Positions 8,974 through 17,655 of a DNA stretch of 64,000 bases are shown here, in pieces (the first letter of the stretch is position 1; every line of letters begins with the position of its first letter). The position numbers were made by a program, and so were the translations under genes. This DNA comes from IMCC2047 sp041395865. GTDB lineage: Bacteria; Pseudomonadota; Gammaproteobacteria; Pseudomonadales; IMCC2047. Where the stretch lies: contig JAWKZQ010000007.1 in assembly GCA_041395865.1 (NCBI GenBank), forward strand, positions 95,894 through 159,893, written 5' to 3'. The notes beneath the pieces are model-generated. The model made no database searches and had not been told where the DNA came from. It was given only the letters and a program-made list of their open reading frames with translations.

Positions 8974-8982
8974 GGGGTTATC

Positions 8983-9483
8983 ATGGCGAATAACGATCAA
9001 GCAAACGGTGACCTGCAGGAAAAGCTGGTTCAGGTAAACCGCGTAGCAAAAGTAGTTAAAGGTGGCCGAATCTTTGGTTTCACTGCCCTGACAGTGGTTG
9101 GAGACGGTAACGGTCGTGTTGGTTTTGGCCGTGGTAAAGCTCGCGAAGTGCCTGTTGCTATTCAAAAAGCAATGGAAGCGGCGCGTCGTAACATGATTAC
9201 CGTGCACCTTGATGGCAATACATTGCAGTACCCTGTAAAGGCTAGCCACAGCGCCTCTAAGGTTTATATGCAACCTGCTTCCGAGGGTACCGGTGTTATC
9301 GCGGGTGGCGCAATGCGTGCGGTTCTGGAACTGGCGGGCGTACAAAACGTACTGGCCAAATGTTACGGTTCCACCACGCCAGTTAACGTGGTACGTGCAA
9401 CCATCAACGGTTTGAAACAGATGAAATCTCCAGAAGAGATTGCTGCCAAACGCGGTAAATCTGTTGATGAGGTTATAGGATAA
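8983..9483 (+). CDS. rpsE: 30S ribosomal protein S5
   Basis: S5 lines the mRNA entry channel and affects decoding accuracy. It has 166 residues (E. coli 167). Key stretches are NRVAKVVKGGRIFGFTALTV, GNGRVGFGRGKAREVPVAIQKA and AGGAMRAVLELAGVQNVLAK. The spectinomycin-loop region (VKGGR) looks wild type. Confidence 0.98.
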   Translation: MANNDQANGDLQEKLVQVNRVAKVVKGGRIFGFTALTVVGDGNGRVGFGRGKAREVPVAIQKAMEAARRNMITVHLDGNTLQYPVKASHSASKVYMQPASEGTGVIAGGAMRAVLELAGVQNVLAKCYGSTTPVNVVRATINGLKQMKSPEEIAAKRGKSVDEVIG

Positions 9484-9489
9484 GCGGAC

Positions 9490-9678
9490 ATGGCTGAATC
9501 TAAACGAATCAAAGTTACTCTGACCCGCAGCACTATTGGTCGTCTGCCCAAGCACAAAGAAACTGTGCGTGGACTGGGTCTTCGCCGTATTGGTCACGTT
9601 GTAGAACTGGAAGATACACCAGCGGTTCGCGGCATGATCAATAAAGTTAACTATATGGTCAGCGTGGTAGGAGAATAA
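9490..9678 (+). CDS. rpmD: 50S ribosomal protein L30
   Basis: L30 is a small surface protein of the large subunit. It has 62 residues (E. coli 59), with RSTIGRLPKHKETVRGLGLR and the closing NKVNYMVSVVGE. It begins six bases after rpsE, and rplO begins one base after its stop. Confidence 0.97.
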   Translation: MAESKRIKVTLTRSTIGRLPKHKETVRGLGLRRIGHVVELEDTPAVRGMINKVNYMVSVVGE

Positions 9679-9679
9679 C

Positions 9680-10114
9680 ATGCGTTTGAATACTTTGAGC
9701 CCAGCTGAGGGTTCCAAGCCTTCTGGAAAACGCGTTGGTCGCGGTATCGGCAGCGGACTGGGTAAAACCTGTGGCCGTGGTCACAAGGGTCAGAAGTCCC
9801 GTTCCGGCGGTAGTGTTAAGCCAGGGTTTGAAGGCGGGCAACAGCCATTACAGCGTCGTTTGCCAAAATTTGGTTTCACGTCGCGTACGGCTCCGTTTGT
9901 TGCAGAGATTCGCCTTAATGAACTGGCGACTATCGATGCAGACGTGATTGATCTTGCTGCCCTGAAGAGCGCTGACATCATTGGCGAGAAAATAAAATCA
10001 GCCAAAGTTGTTCTGTCTGGCGAGATTAACAAGGCAGTTACACTCAAAGGCATTAAGGCGACCAAAGGCGCAAAAGCTGCTATTGAAGCGGCCGGCGGAA
10101 AAGTCGAGGACTAA
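9680..10114 (+). CDS. rplO: 50S ribosomal protein L15
   Basis: L15 is a late-assembly protein with a long basic N-terminal extension. It has 144 residues, as in E. coli. MRLNTLSPAEGSKPSGKRVG and the glycine-rich GRGHKGQKSRSGGSVKPGFEG are diagnostic. secY starts at the very next base after the stop. Confidence 0.98.
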   Translation: MRLNTLSPAEGSKPSGKRVGRGIGSGLGKTCGRGHKGQKSRSGGSVKPGFEGGQQPLQRRLPKFGFTSRTAPFVAEIRLNELATIDADVIDLAALKSADIIGEKIKSAKVVLSGEINKAVTLKGIKATKGAKAAIEAAGGKVED

Positions 10115-11449
10115 ATGGCAAAGAAAGGTACCGCTGCATCGGGCGCTCAAGCCGGATTGAGTGAGCTTTGGCGTCGACTGCGCTTCGTGCTGTTGGCAAT
10201 CATCGTTTACCGGATCGGGGCGCATATCCCGGTGCCGGGTATTAACCCTGATCGTTTGGCGCAGCTGTTCGACCAGAACCAAGGTACCATCTTAAGCCTG
10301 TTTAATATGTTCTCCGGTGGTGCCCTTGAGCGTATGAGTATTTTTGCGCTGGGCATCATGCCGTACATCTCTGCATCGATCATCATGCAGCTGATGACAG
10401 CGGTGGTGCCGAGCCTGGAGCAGCTGAAGAAAGAAGGTGAGGCAGGGCGACGCAAGATCAGCCAGTACACCCGTTACGGTACGGTCGCCCTGGCAACCGT
10501 ACAAGCGATTGGCCTGGCTGTTGGCTTATCAAGCCAGGGCGTAACCTTTGCATCGACTTTCAGCTTTTATATTGTAGCGGTATCGTCCTTTGTTGCTGGT
10601 GCCGTATTCCTGATGTGGCTGGGCGAGCAGATTACGGAGCGTGGTATTGGTAACGGTATCTCGCTGCTGATTTTCGCCAGTATCGTTGCAGGCTTGCCTG
10701 GGGCGATCGGTCAGTCTTTCGAGTCTGCACGTCAGGGCGATATCAATATTGTATTGTTGCTGGCTGTTGCGTTGCTGGCAGTGGTGACAGTTGCCTTCGT
10801 GGTGTTCGTTGAACGAGGCCAGCGTCGTATCACCATTAACTATGCGCAGCGCCAACAGGGTAAAAAGATGTACGCGGCCCAAACCAGCCATTTGCCGCTT
10901 AAGGTAAACATGGCCGGTGTAATTCCGCCGATTTTCGCCTCCAGTATCCTGCTGTTCCCGGCTTCTATCGGGCAATGGTTTGGTGAGGGCGAAGGTATGG
11001 GCTGGTTGCAGGAAGCAGCATTGCTGATCGCGCCGGGCCAACCCCTGTACATTGTGTTGTTTGCGGCACTGATTATTTTCTTCTGTTACTTCTACACGGC
11101 ATTGATGTTCAACCCGCGTGAAGTAGCCGATAACCTGAAAAAGTCGGGTGCCTTTATTCCGGGAATTCGTCCCGGAGAGAAGTCTGCCAAGTTTATTGAT
11201 GGCGTGATGACTCGTTTGACTTTGTTCGGTGGCATTTACATAACAATTGTGTCCTTGCTGCCTCTGTTATTGATTAGCACAGCCAACGTGCCTTTCTATT
11301 TTGGCGGTACGTCAATCCTGATTGTGGTGGTTGTGACAATGGACTTTATTTCCCAGGTGCAGTCGCATCTGATGTCTCACCAATATGAGTCATTGGTTAA
11401 GAAGTCCCAAATGAAAGGTGGCTATGGCGGCAGCGGCTTGCTGCGCTAA
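10115..11449 (+). CDS. secY: Preprotein translocase subunit SecY
   Basis: SecY is the protein-conducting channel of the Sec pathway in the inner membrane. It has 444 residues (E. coli 443) and about ten hydrophobic segments. The plug and first-helix region (GAHIPVPGINPDRLAQLF), the cytosolic loop LGEQITERGIGNGISLLIF and GIRPGEKSAKFIDGVM are all conserved. It sits in the spc operon between rplO and rpmJ, as in other gammaproteobacteria. Confidence 0.98.
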   Translation: MAKKGTAASGAQAGLSELWRRLRFVLLAIIVYRIGAHIPVPGINPDRLAQLFDQNQGTILSLFNMFSGGALERMSIFALGIMPYISASIIMQLMTAVVPSLEQLKKEGEAGRRKISQYTRYGTVALATVQAIGLAVGLSSQGVTFASTFSFYIVAVSSFVAGAVFLMWLGEQITERGIGNGISLLIFASIVAGLPGAIGQSFESARQGDINIVLLLAVALLAVVTVAFVVFVERGQRRITINYAQRQQGKKMYAAQTSHLPLKVNMAGVIPPIFASSILLFPASIGQWFGEGEGMGWLQEAALLIAPGQPLYIVLFAALIIFFCYFYTALMFNPREVADNLKKSGAFIPGIRPGEKSAKFIDGVMTRLTLFGGIYITIVSLLPLLLISTANVPFYFGGTSILIVVVVTMDFISQVQSHLMSHQYESLVKKSQMKGGYGGSGLLR

Positions 11450-11467
11450 AACTTTTGGAGATCCAAG

Positions 11468-11584
11468 ATGAAAGTACGTGCATCTGTAAAGAAAATTTGT
11501 CGTAACTGCAAAGTGATTAAACGTAACGGTTCCGTTCGTGTAATCTGCAGCGCCGAACCCCGTCACAAGCAGCGTCAGGGTTAA
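11468..11584 (+). CDS. rpmJ: 50S ribosomal protein L36 (zinc-binding form)
   Basis: This 38-residue protein (MKVRASVKKICRNCKVIKRN...) is the last gene of the spc operon. Cys11, Cys14, Cys27 and His33 form the CCCH zinc site, so this is the zinc-containing form. TTGGAG lies about nine bases before the ATG. In many genomes a zinc-free paralog exists elsewhere; none is in this window. Confidence 0.95.
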   Translation: MKVRASVKKICRNCKVIKRNGSVRVICSAEPRHKQRQG

Positions 11585-11744
11585 TAAACACTGAGATCCC
11601 GAAATCTGCGCGAGATACCATAATTGCTTGATTTATCGTCAAGCAAACGGTATTCTTTTGCGCCCTTCGTGGTTCGCATTTATTTAATGAATTGGCCGAG
11701 CGATGGTATCGAGTCGGCTGGATGTGAGAATTGGAGTTAGCTGA
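11585..11744 (+). promoter_or_regulatory. Alpha-operon leader with possible promoter
   Basis: This 160-bp gap between rpmJ and rpsM holds a possible promoter: TTGATT (11628-11633), 17 bases, TATTCT (11651-11656). A small inverted repeat (11626-11631 with 11639-11644) overlaps the -35 element. In E. coli the equivalent leader folds into the S4-repressed pseudoknot; I could not establish that fold here. Confidence 0.45.
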
Positions 11745-12101
11745 ATGGCCCGTATAGCAGGCGTTAACATACCAGACAACAAGCACGCAGTGATCTCGCT
11801 GACCTACATCTATGGTGTGGGCAGAACCACTGCTGCAAAGATCTGTAAAACTGTAGGCATCGAACCAACTGAAAAGATTGGTGGCCTGTCTGAAGATCAA
11901 TTGGATGCCGTACGTAGCGAAGTGGCGAATCTTACCGTTGAGGGTGATCTGCGTCGTGAAATATCCATGAACATCAAACGTCTGATGGATCTGGGTTGTT
12001 ATCGTGGTATTCGCCACCGTCGCAGCCTGCCAGTAAACGGCCAACGCACCAAAACAAACGCAAGAACACGTAAAGGTCCACCTAAGCCGATCCGTAAATA
12101 A
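11745..12101 (+). CDS. rpsM: 30S ribosomal protein S13
   Basis: S13 bridges the 30S head to L5 on the large subunit and touches P-site tRNA. It has 118 residues, as in E. coli. It begins MARIAGVNIPDNKHAVISLTY and ends with the basic tail RTKTNARTRKGPPKPIRK. It is the first gene of the alpha operon. Confidence 0.98.
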   Translation: MARIAGVNIPDNKHAVISLTYIYGVGRTTAAKICKTVGIEPTEKIGGLSEDQLDAVRSEVANLTVEGDLRREISMNIKRLMDLGCYRGIRHRRSLPVNGQRTKTNARTRKGPPKPIRK

Positions 12102-12132
12102 GATTGGTTAGTGAATTAACAGGATAGAAAGT

Positions 12133-12522
12133 ATGGCAAAGCCAGCACGTAAAACTAAAAAGGTTAAACGTACCGTTGTTGACGGGATGGCCCACATCCA
12201 CGCATCGTTCAACAACACAATTATTACACTGACTGACCGTCAGGGTAACGCCCTCTCTTGGGCAACAGCCGGTGGTTCCGGTTTCCGTGGTTCACGTAAG
12301 AGTACGCCATTTGCTGCACAGGTTGCTGCAGAGCGTGCTGGTAATGCAGCTGCTGCTGAGTACGGACTCAAGAACCTGGACGTTTGTGTAAAAGGTCCTG
12401 GTCCTGGTCGTGAGTCTGCCGTTCGTGCCTTGAATGCATGCGGCTTCAAAATCAACAGCATTACGGACGTTACACCGATTCCACACAACGGTTGTCGTCC
12501 TCCCAAGAAACGTCGCGTGTAA
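12133..12522 (+). CDS. rpsK: 30S ribosomal protein S11
   Basis: S11 lies on the 30S platform near the mRNA exit. It has 129 residues, as in E. coli, with HIHASFNNTIITLTDRQGNA, WATAGGSGFRGSRKSTPFAAQ and the invariant closing PIPHNGCRPPKKRRV. rpsD follows after 15 bases. Confidence 0.98.
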   Translation: MAKPARKTKKVKRTVVDGMAHIHASFNNTIITLTDRQGNALSWATAGGSGFRGSRKSTPFAAQVAAERAGNAAAAEYGLKNLDVCVKGPGPGRESAVRALNACGFKINSITDVTPIPHNGCRPPKKRRV

Positions 12523-12537
12523 TCTGGAGACGATCAC

Positions 12538-13158
12538 ATGGCTCGCTATTTAGGTCCAACCTGTAAACTTTCACGTCGTGAAGGTACAGACTTATTTCTG
12601 AAGAGTGGCGTACGTCCGCTCGACTCAAAGTGTAAAGCGGACACCATCCCAGGTGTTCACGGTGCAAGAAGAAGCCGCCTGTCCGACTACGGCCTGCAGC
12701 TTCGTGAGAAACAAAAAGTTCGTCGTCTGTACGGCGTTCTGGAGAAGCAGTTCCGCAACTACTATAAAGAAGCGGCGCGTCTGAGCGGCGCAACCGGTGA
12801 AAACCTGCTGCAATTGCTGGAAACCCGTCTGGATAACGTTGTATACCGCATGGGCTTCGGTGCTACTCGCGCAGAATCACGCCAGCTGGTTTCTCACAAA
12901 AGCATCCTGGTTAACGGCGAAACCGTAAACGTGCCTTCCTACAAAATTAAGGTTGGTGACGTTATTACTATACGTGAAAAGGCAAAGAACCAACTGCGTA
13001 TCAAATCAGCGCTGGAAGTTGCGGCTCAACGTGGTATGCCTGAATGGGTTCAGGTTGATGCAGGAAAAATGTCAGGTGAGTTCAAATCAGTCCCTGAACG
13101 GGGCGAGCTGCCTGCAGAAATCAACGAAAACTTGATTGTTGAGCTTTATTCTAAGTAA
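12538..13158 (+). CDS. rpsD: 30S ribosomal protein S4
   Basis: S4 starts 30S assembly, guards the mRNA entry path, and in E. coli represses the alpha operon. It has 206 residues, as in E. coli. It begins MARYLGPTCKLSRREGTDLF; the S4 RNA-binding domain spans roughly residues 95-160 (RLDNVVYRMGFGATRAESRQ). The cysteine in LDSKC is kept. Confidence 0.98.
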   Translation: MARYLGPTCKLSRREGTDLFLKSGVRPLDSKCKADTIPGVHGARRSRLSDYGLQLREKQKVRRLYGVLEKQFRNYYKEAARLSGATGENLLQLLETRLDNVVYRMGFGATRAESRQLVSHKSILVNGETVNVPSYKIKVGDVITIREKAKNQLRIKSALEVAAQRGMPEWVQVDAGKMSGEFKSVPERGELPAEINENLIVELYSK

Positions 13159-13181
13159 CCGATTTGACGATAGGATTGAGC

Positions 13182-14189
13182 ATGCCACGTTCAGTTACAG
13201 AGTTTCTAACTCCAAAACATATACAGGTTGAGGAAATCAGCCCCAACCACGCCAAGGTCGTTCTTGAGCCTTTTGAGCGCGGCTTTGGTCATACGCTGGG
13301 TAACTCCCTGCGTCGTATCCTGTTGTCTTCTATGCCTGGCGCTGCCATCGTTGAAGTCAACATTGATGGCGTACAGCACGAATACAGCACAATCGAAGGT
13401 GTGCAGGAAGATGTTATCGACATCCTGTTGAACCTCAAAGGTGTTGCTGTATCCATGCAGGGCAGGGAAGAAGCAACCCTGACCATTAACGCGACAGGCC
13501 CTGGTGCGGTGACTGCCGGCGATATTCAACTGGATCACGATGTCGAGATCGCTAACCCCGATCACCACATTGCGACGTTGAATGGCAAAGGCAAGCTGAA
13601 CATGTCCATTAAAGTGGCTCAAGGCCGTGGCTACGAGTCTGCGGACAGCCGCGAGCAGGATGGCGAAACCCAAACCATCGGTACCCTGCAACTGGATGCC
13701 ACTTTCAGCCCGGTTAAGCGCGTTGCTTACGTTGTTGAGAGTGCCCGTGTTGAGCAGCGTACTGACCTGGATAAACTGATTCTGGATATCGAGTCTAACG
13801 GCACGATTGATCCGGAAGAGTGTATCCGTCGCTCGGCGACTATCCTGCAACAGCAGTTATCTGCCTTTGTTGATCTTGAGGCGGATAAAGAGCCGGAACA
13901 GCAGGAAGATGAGGACGAAGTTGATCCGATCCTGTTGCGCCCCGTTGATGACCTGGAGTTGACAGTTCGTTCTGCCAATTGCCTGAAGGCTGAAAACCTG
14001 TACTACATCGGCGACTTGATCCAGCGTACAGAGGTTGATCTGTTGAAGACTCCTAACCTGGGTAAAAAGTCTCTGACTGAAATTAAAGACGTGCTGGCTT
14101 CTAAAGGTCTGTCTCTGGGTATGCGTCTGGAGAAGTGGCCACCTGCCAGCCTCAAAAACGACGACCGCGTACTCGCTCGTCGTGATTAA
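13182..14189 (+). CDS. rpoA: RNA polymerase alpha subunit
   Basis: Alpha nucleates polymerase assembly through its N-terminal domain and contacts UP elements and activators through its C-terminal domain. I start at the ATG at 13182 (MPRSVTEFLTPKHIQVEEI) with AGGA six bases upstream; an in-frame TTG at 13164 would add six residues but does not match the family start. The product has 335 residues (E. coli 329). The N-terminal domain has FERGFGHTLGNSLRRILLSS, a short acidic linker follows (EPEQQEDEDEVDP), and the C-terminal domain holds RSANCLKAENLYYIGDLIQ. Confidence 0.97.
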   Translation: MPRSVTEFLTPKHIQVEEISPNHAKVVLEPFERGFGHTLGNSLRRILLSSMPGAAIVEVNIDGVQHEYSTIEGVQEDVIDILLNLKGVAVSMQGREEATLTINATGPGAVTAGDIQLDHDVEIANPDHHIATLNGKGKLNMSIKVAQGRGYESADSREQDGETQTIGTLQLDATFSPVKRVAYVVESARVEQRTDLDKLILDIESNGTIDPEECIRRSATILQQQLSAFVDLEADKEPEQQEDEDEVDPILLRPVDDLELTVRSANCLKAENLYYIGDLIQRTEVDLLKTPNLGKKSLTEIKDVLASKGLSLGMRLEKWPPASLKNDDRVLARRD

Positions 14190-14218
14190 TAAATAAGCGA
14201 ATTTTAGGAAATACGAAC

Positions 14219-14605
14219 ATGCGTCATCGTAAAAGTGGTCGTCAACTTAACCGCAACAGCTCTCACCGTCAGGCTATGTTCCGCAATATGGCGGCATCTC
14301 TGCTGGACCATGAGGTTATCAAAACGACACTGCCAAAAGCAAAAGAACTGCGCCGTGTTGCTGAGCCACTGATCACTCTGGCTAAGCAGGACTCTGTTGC
14401 AAACCGCCGCATAGCCTTCAGCCGTCTGCGTAACAAGGATCTGGTTGGTAAGTTATTCGCTGAAATCGGTCCTCGCTATGAAGGCCGCCCAGGTGGTTAC
14501 ACACGTATCCTTAAATGCGGATTCCGTGCTGGCGACAAAGCGCCAATGGCTTACATCGAGCTGGTTGACCGTCCTGCATCCTTCGAAGAGGCTGACGACG
14601 AGTAA
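14219..14605 (+). CDS. rplQ: 50S ribosomal protein L17
   Basis: L17 lies near the peptide tunnel exit. It has 128 residues (E. coli 127) and begins MRHRKSGRQLNRNSSHRQAM. It is the last gene of the alpha operon and is followed by a strong terminator. Confidence 0.98.
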   Translation: MRHRKSGRQLNRNSSHRQAMFRNMAASLLDHEVIKTTLPKAKELRRVAEPLITLAKQDSVANRRIAFSRLRNKDLVGKLFAEIGPRYEGRPGGYTRILKCGFRAGDKAPMAYIELVDRPASFEEADDE

Positions 14606-14617
14606 CAAGCGCTATAT

Positions 14618-14650
14618 AAAAAAGCCGGGCTAAATTGCCCGGCTTTTTTT
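14618..14650 (+). terminator. Rho-independent terminator of the alpha operon
   Basis: A stem of at least 10 bp (14621-14630 with 14637-14646) has loop TAAATT and is flanked by an A run and a T tract to 14650. It ends the ribosomal transcription unit and faces the convergent ppc gene. Confidence 0.95.
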
Positions 14651-14702
14651 TGCCTGCAAACATTGCTTTGCAGGTCGGATCGTTCAAATTCCTATCGGGA
14701 AT

Positions 14703-14732
14703 AAAAAAGGGCAGGATTAACCTGCCCTTTTT
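14703..14732 (-). terminator. Rho-independent terminator of ppc
   Basis: A 12-bp stem (14704-14715 with 14721-14732) with a five-base loop has T runs on either strand. It lies 13 bases past the ppc stop on the minus strand, back to back with the rplQ terminator, so the two converging units are well insulated. Confidence 0.92.
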
Positions 14733-14744
14733 GCTGTGCGCTGT

Positions 14745-17504
14745 TTAGCCTGTCCAGCCAAGCGCGGCAGAAACGCAGTTGATTGATAGTAAGAGAGGAA
14801 TCAAGTCTTCCTTCTTATTGCCGGACTCTTCGCAGCGGAAACGTTGGACCAGCTTAACCTGCTCGCGCCCAACGCGGCGCAGGATCAGGTTGCGGCGCCA
14901 CAATTTGCGTGCAAAGGCGGGGTACATATCATCCACTGGGACGTTGCCAACCACTTCTTTGATCATGTCCAGCGTCAGGAAATATTCCTTCTTGAACATA
15001 CCAAAGACAGTGTTCCGGACCGTCTCGTTCTCTACCAGGTCGGCATAATCGCTGGCGACGTGGTAATCAACGAAACAGAGGGTTTTCTGGACTTCGTTGA
15101 TGATCAGCTTGAACAGCGGTGACTCCTGATACATTTCCTTAAGCAGTTCGAGACCGTCATCGCCGCGGATCTTAAGGAAGCTCTCAATGGCTGTACCAAC
15201 ACCGTACCAGCCGGGTGTCATGTGCCGGTTCTGTGTCCAGGCAAACACCCAGGGGATGGCTCTCAGGTCGTTAAGGGTTTTAGCACCGAAACGACGCGCA
15301 GGGCGGGAGCCGATCTTGAGCAGTGAAAGCTCCTCGACAGGACTGGCAGACTGGTAGTAGTCAAACAGGCCGTCGACCTCCGCAAACTTGCGGTATGCGG
15401 CGTAAGCGAGGCTGGAAAGGGCTTCCATCGGTTCAAGGTATTCGGTCTGTTTCTCGGCCTCTTCGTCGGCTTTGAGGGTGTGCTCGAACACGCTTGCAGC
15501 CAGGAGCTCCATTTGATAACAGGCGGTCCCTTCGTTAGCGTATTTTGAGGAGACAACCTCACCCTGTTCGGTGATCCGCAGGCGGCCGTTAACGGAGCCT
15601 GCGGGCTGCGAGCCGATCGCCATGCCTGTCGGCGCGCCACCACGGCTGACTGAGCCGCCTCTGCCATGGAAGAAGGAGATGGGAATGCCACATTCTTCGC
15701 CCGTTTTGGACAAGCGTGACTGGGCTTTGCTGAGCTCCCAGTTGGAGGTAAAGAAGCCGCCGTCCTTGTTCGAGTCGGAATAGCCAATCATGACTTCCTG
15801 GGCGCCATGACCATTGAGGATGGAGTGGCGAATCAGGGGGATATTGAAAAGCTCCTTCATGATGCCAGGGGCGTTCTGCAAGTCTTCGATGGTTTCAAAG
15901 AGAGGCATAATCGGCAGGTTACAGGTGCCAACCCCCTCTTTGTCGGCAAACAGACCACCGAACTTGGCCAGCAGGTAGATACCTAAAATGTCGTTCACAG
16001 ACTGCGTCATGCTCAAAATAAAATAGCCGAAGGCTTCTCTGTCGAGCTTTTTCCAGGTCTCGCCGATGAGGCGGAACAAGCCAAGGGTTGAGTTGGCTGA
16101 CTCATCGAGGGTTTTAAATTCAGGAAGACCGTTCAGGGGCTCGGCCAGCTGGCTGTTGAGCCATTCACGCCATTCTTTGCTGGTCGGATCGGGAGCCTGA
16201 TCGCTACCGTTCAGCTCGCACCAGATCGCTGCAAGCGTGTTGTTGGTCGTGGTTGAATTCTCCCTGAGATCAAGTCTCACGGCGCTGAAGCTGAATGTTT
16301 CAGCCTCCTGGCGAAGAGGTTTGATCATGGCATTTGCCATGTTTTCGCAGTCGGCGGCGATCAGGCCGTTTTCCATTACCCGTAAATCGTTCAGGAAGTC
16401 GGTAGGGGCTTCATAATAACCGCCGTGGCTTTGCTCGCCCTTTTGCACCTTGATGGTGTTGATCATTTTCAGGCGCATGCAGGCCGCGTATTGACGAAAT
16501 ACCTCGCCAGGGTTGCGGGCCGGCAGGCTTTCTTCCTGTGCGGTTTCCTTGAGTAAACCCTGAAGTGCGTTAAGGTAATCTTCTGACAGTTTGATGCCTT
16601 TTTGAGCGATACTGATTTTATGAAGAATATCCTTGAGGCGCTTCTGGTAGTGGTTGAGAATAAATTCCCGACTACGCAGCAGGGCTGCACGTGTCACATC
16701 ATTGGTGACGAAGGGGTTGCCGTCGCGGTCGCCACCGATCCAGGAACCCCATTTGAAGAAGGGTTTGATATTAAATTTATCTTCCGGGTAGTAGTTGGCC
16801 AGGGACCATTCCAGGTGACCGGTCAGCTCGGGAATACGCTCGAACAGGGCCTGTTCGAAAAAGTGCAGGCCCCAGTCAACCTCTTGGGCGACGGAGGGCT
16901 TTTCGCGGCGCAGTTCGCCGGTGAGCCAAAGCAGGTCGATTTCGTTACGCAGCTCTTGTTCAATGGCAAGGCGCTCGCGGTCGGTCCAGCGAGGCGCTTC
17001 CAGGCGATACAGCAGTACATAAATACGACGGTGAATCTCCAGTACGGTAATGCGCTTGGCTTCCGTAGGGTGTGCTGTGATGGTGGGGCAAATGTAAGCA
17101 TCATCCAGCAGTGCTTGAATCTGCTTGGCGCTGACGCCTGCTTTTGCGGCGTTGGCGAAGACATTGGCAAAGGAGCCTTTAACGCCTTCGGCGCCGAGCG
17201 CCTTTTCGGTCATACGGCGGTCACGCATGCCGGCGTTTTCTTCAACAATCGCCAGTAGCTGGAACCAGATACCCCAGGCTTCGAGAACTTCGCTTAACTG
17301 TCGGGTGCTGCTTGGAATATCAAGTTCGCCATCCATGATGGGGATGATATGTGGGCAGCGCTTTTTCAGTACGGTGCGCAACTGAGTATCCATGAATTCA
17401 ACCATGTCCTCAGTGTGCAGGATTGCGCTGCTCTCTAGGTCATTTGCATCAATGACTGAGCCGTTATCAATCAATTCGGCGCTTGGGATTTGATTTTGAG
17501 TCAT
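14745..17504 (-). CDS. ppc: Phosphoenolpyruvate carboxylase, serine-cycle type
   Basis: PEPC adds bicarbonate to PEP to give oxaloacetate. The 919-residue protein has the catalytic TAHPTEAKR near residue 140, the mobile loop FHGRGGSVSRGGAP (usual form SIGRGG), IGYSDSNKDGG and EQGEVVSSKYAN. By hand alignment to E. coli PEPC, two of the four residues that bind the inhibitor aspartate are replaced: Lys773 by Phe (CFVD) and Asn881 by Trp (ending ALGWTG instead of RNTG). It is the last gene of a five-gene minus-strand module with malate-CoA ligase and malyl-CoA lyase, which points to a serine-cycle role. A hairpin with a T tract separates it from mtkB. Confidence 0.93.
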   Translation of the reverse strand: MTQNQIPSAELIDNGSVIDANDLESSAILHTEDMVEFMDTQLRTVLKKRCPHIIPIMDGELDIPSSTRQLSEVLEAWGIWFQLLAIVEENAGMRDRRMTEKALGAEGVKGSFANVFANAAKAGVSAKQIQALLDDAYICPTITAHPTEAKRITVLEIHRRIYVLLYRLEAPRWTDRERLAIEQELRNEIDLLWLTGELRREKPSVAQEVDWGLHFFEQALFERIPELTGHLEWSLANYYPEDKFNIKPFFKWGSWIGGDRDGNPFVTNDVTRAALLRSREFILNHYQKRLKDILHKISIAQKGIKLSEDYLNALQGLLKETAQEESLPARNPGEVFRQYAACMRLKMINTIKVQKGEQSHGGYYEAPTDFLNDLRVMENGLIAADCENMANAMIKPLRQEAETFSFSAVRLDLRENSTTTNNTLAAIWCELNGSDQAPDPTSKEWREWLNSQLAEPLNGLPEFKTLDESANSTLGLFRLIGETWKKLDREAFGYFILSMTQSVNDILGIYLLAKFGGLFADKEGVGTCNLPIMPLFETIEDLQNAPGIMKELFNIPLIRHSILNGHGAQEVMIGYSDSNKDGGFFTSNWELSKAQSRLSKTGEECGIPISFFHGRGGSVSRGGAPTGMAIGSQPAGSVNGRLRITEQGEVVSSKYANEGTACYQMELLAASVFEHTLKADEEAEKQTEYLEPMEALSSLAYAAYRKFAEVDGLFDYYQSASPVEELSLLKIGSRPARRFGAKTLNDLRAIPWVFAWTQNRHMTPGWYGVGTAIESFLKIRGDDGLELLKEMYQESPLFKLIINEVQKTLCFVDYHVASDYADLVENETVRNTVFGMFKKEYFLTLDMIKEVVGNVPVDDMYPAFARKLWRRNLILRRVGREQVKLVQRFRCEESGNKKEDLIPLLLSINCVSAALGWTG

Positions 17505-17546
17505 TCCGGTTACCTGTCTACAAAAGATAAATTTTAGGCCATAAAA

Positions 17547-17618
17547 AAACGCCAGCTCCGGCGCCTGGGAAAGGGTGCTAACTATAACCCTAACCTTAGT
17601 GCAAAGGAACTGGCGTTT
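17547..17618 (-). terminator. Terminator or attenuator hairpin between mtkB and ppc
   Basis: On the minus strand a 13-base arm (17618-17606) can pair with 17559-17547, with one mismatch, around a 46-base loop, and is followed directly by seven T. This is terminator-like but with an unusually long loop. It would let mtkAB be made in excess over ppc. Full termination would require a separate ppc promoter, which I do not clearly see. Confidence 0.6.
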
Positions 17619-17622
17619 AGGT

Positions 17623-17648
17623 TCTGCCTGGCCATGCGGTCAGGCAGA
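17623..17648 (-). repeat. Stable inverted repeat just after mtkB
   Basis: An 11-bp stem with one G-T pair (17623-17633 with 17638-17648) closes an ATGC loop, starting 8 bases past the mtkB stop. It lacks a T tract, so mRNA 3'-end protection or a processing site is more likely than termination on its own. Confidence 0.7.
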
Positions 17649-17655
17649 CAGGCAA

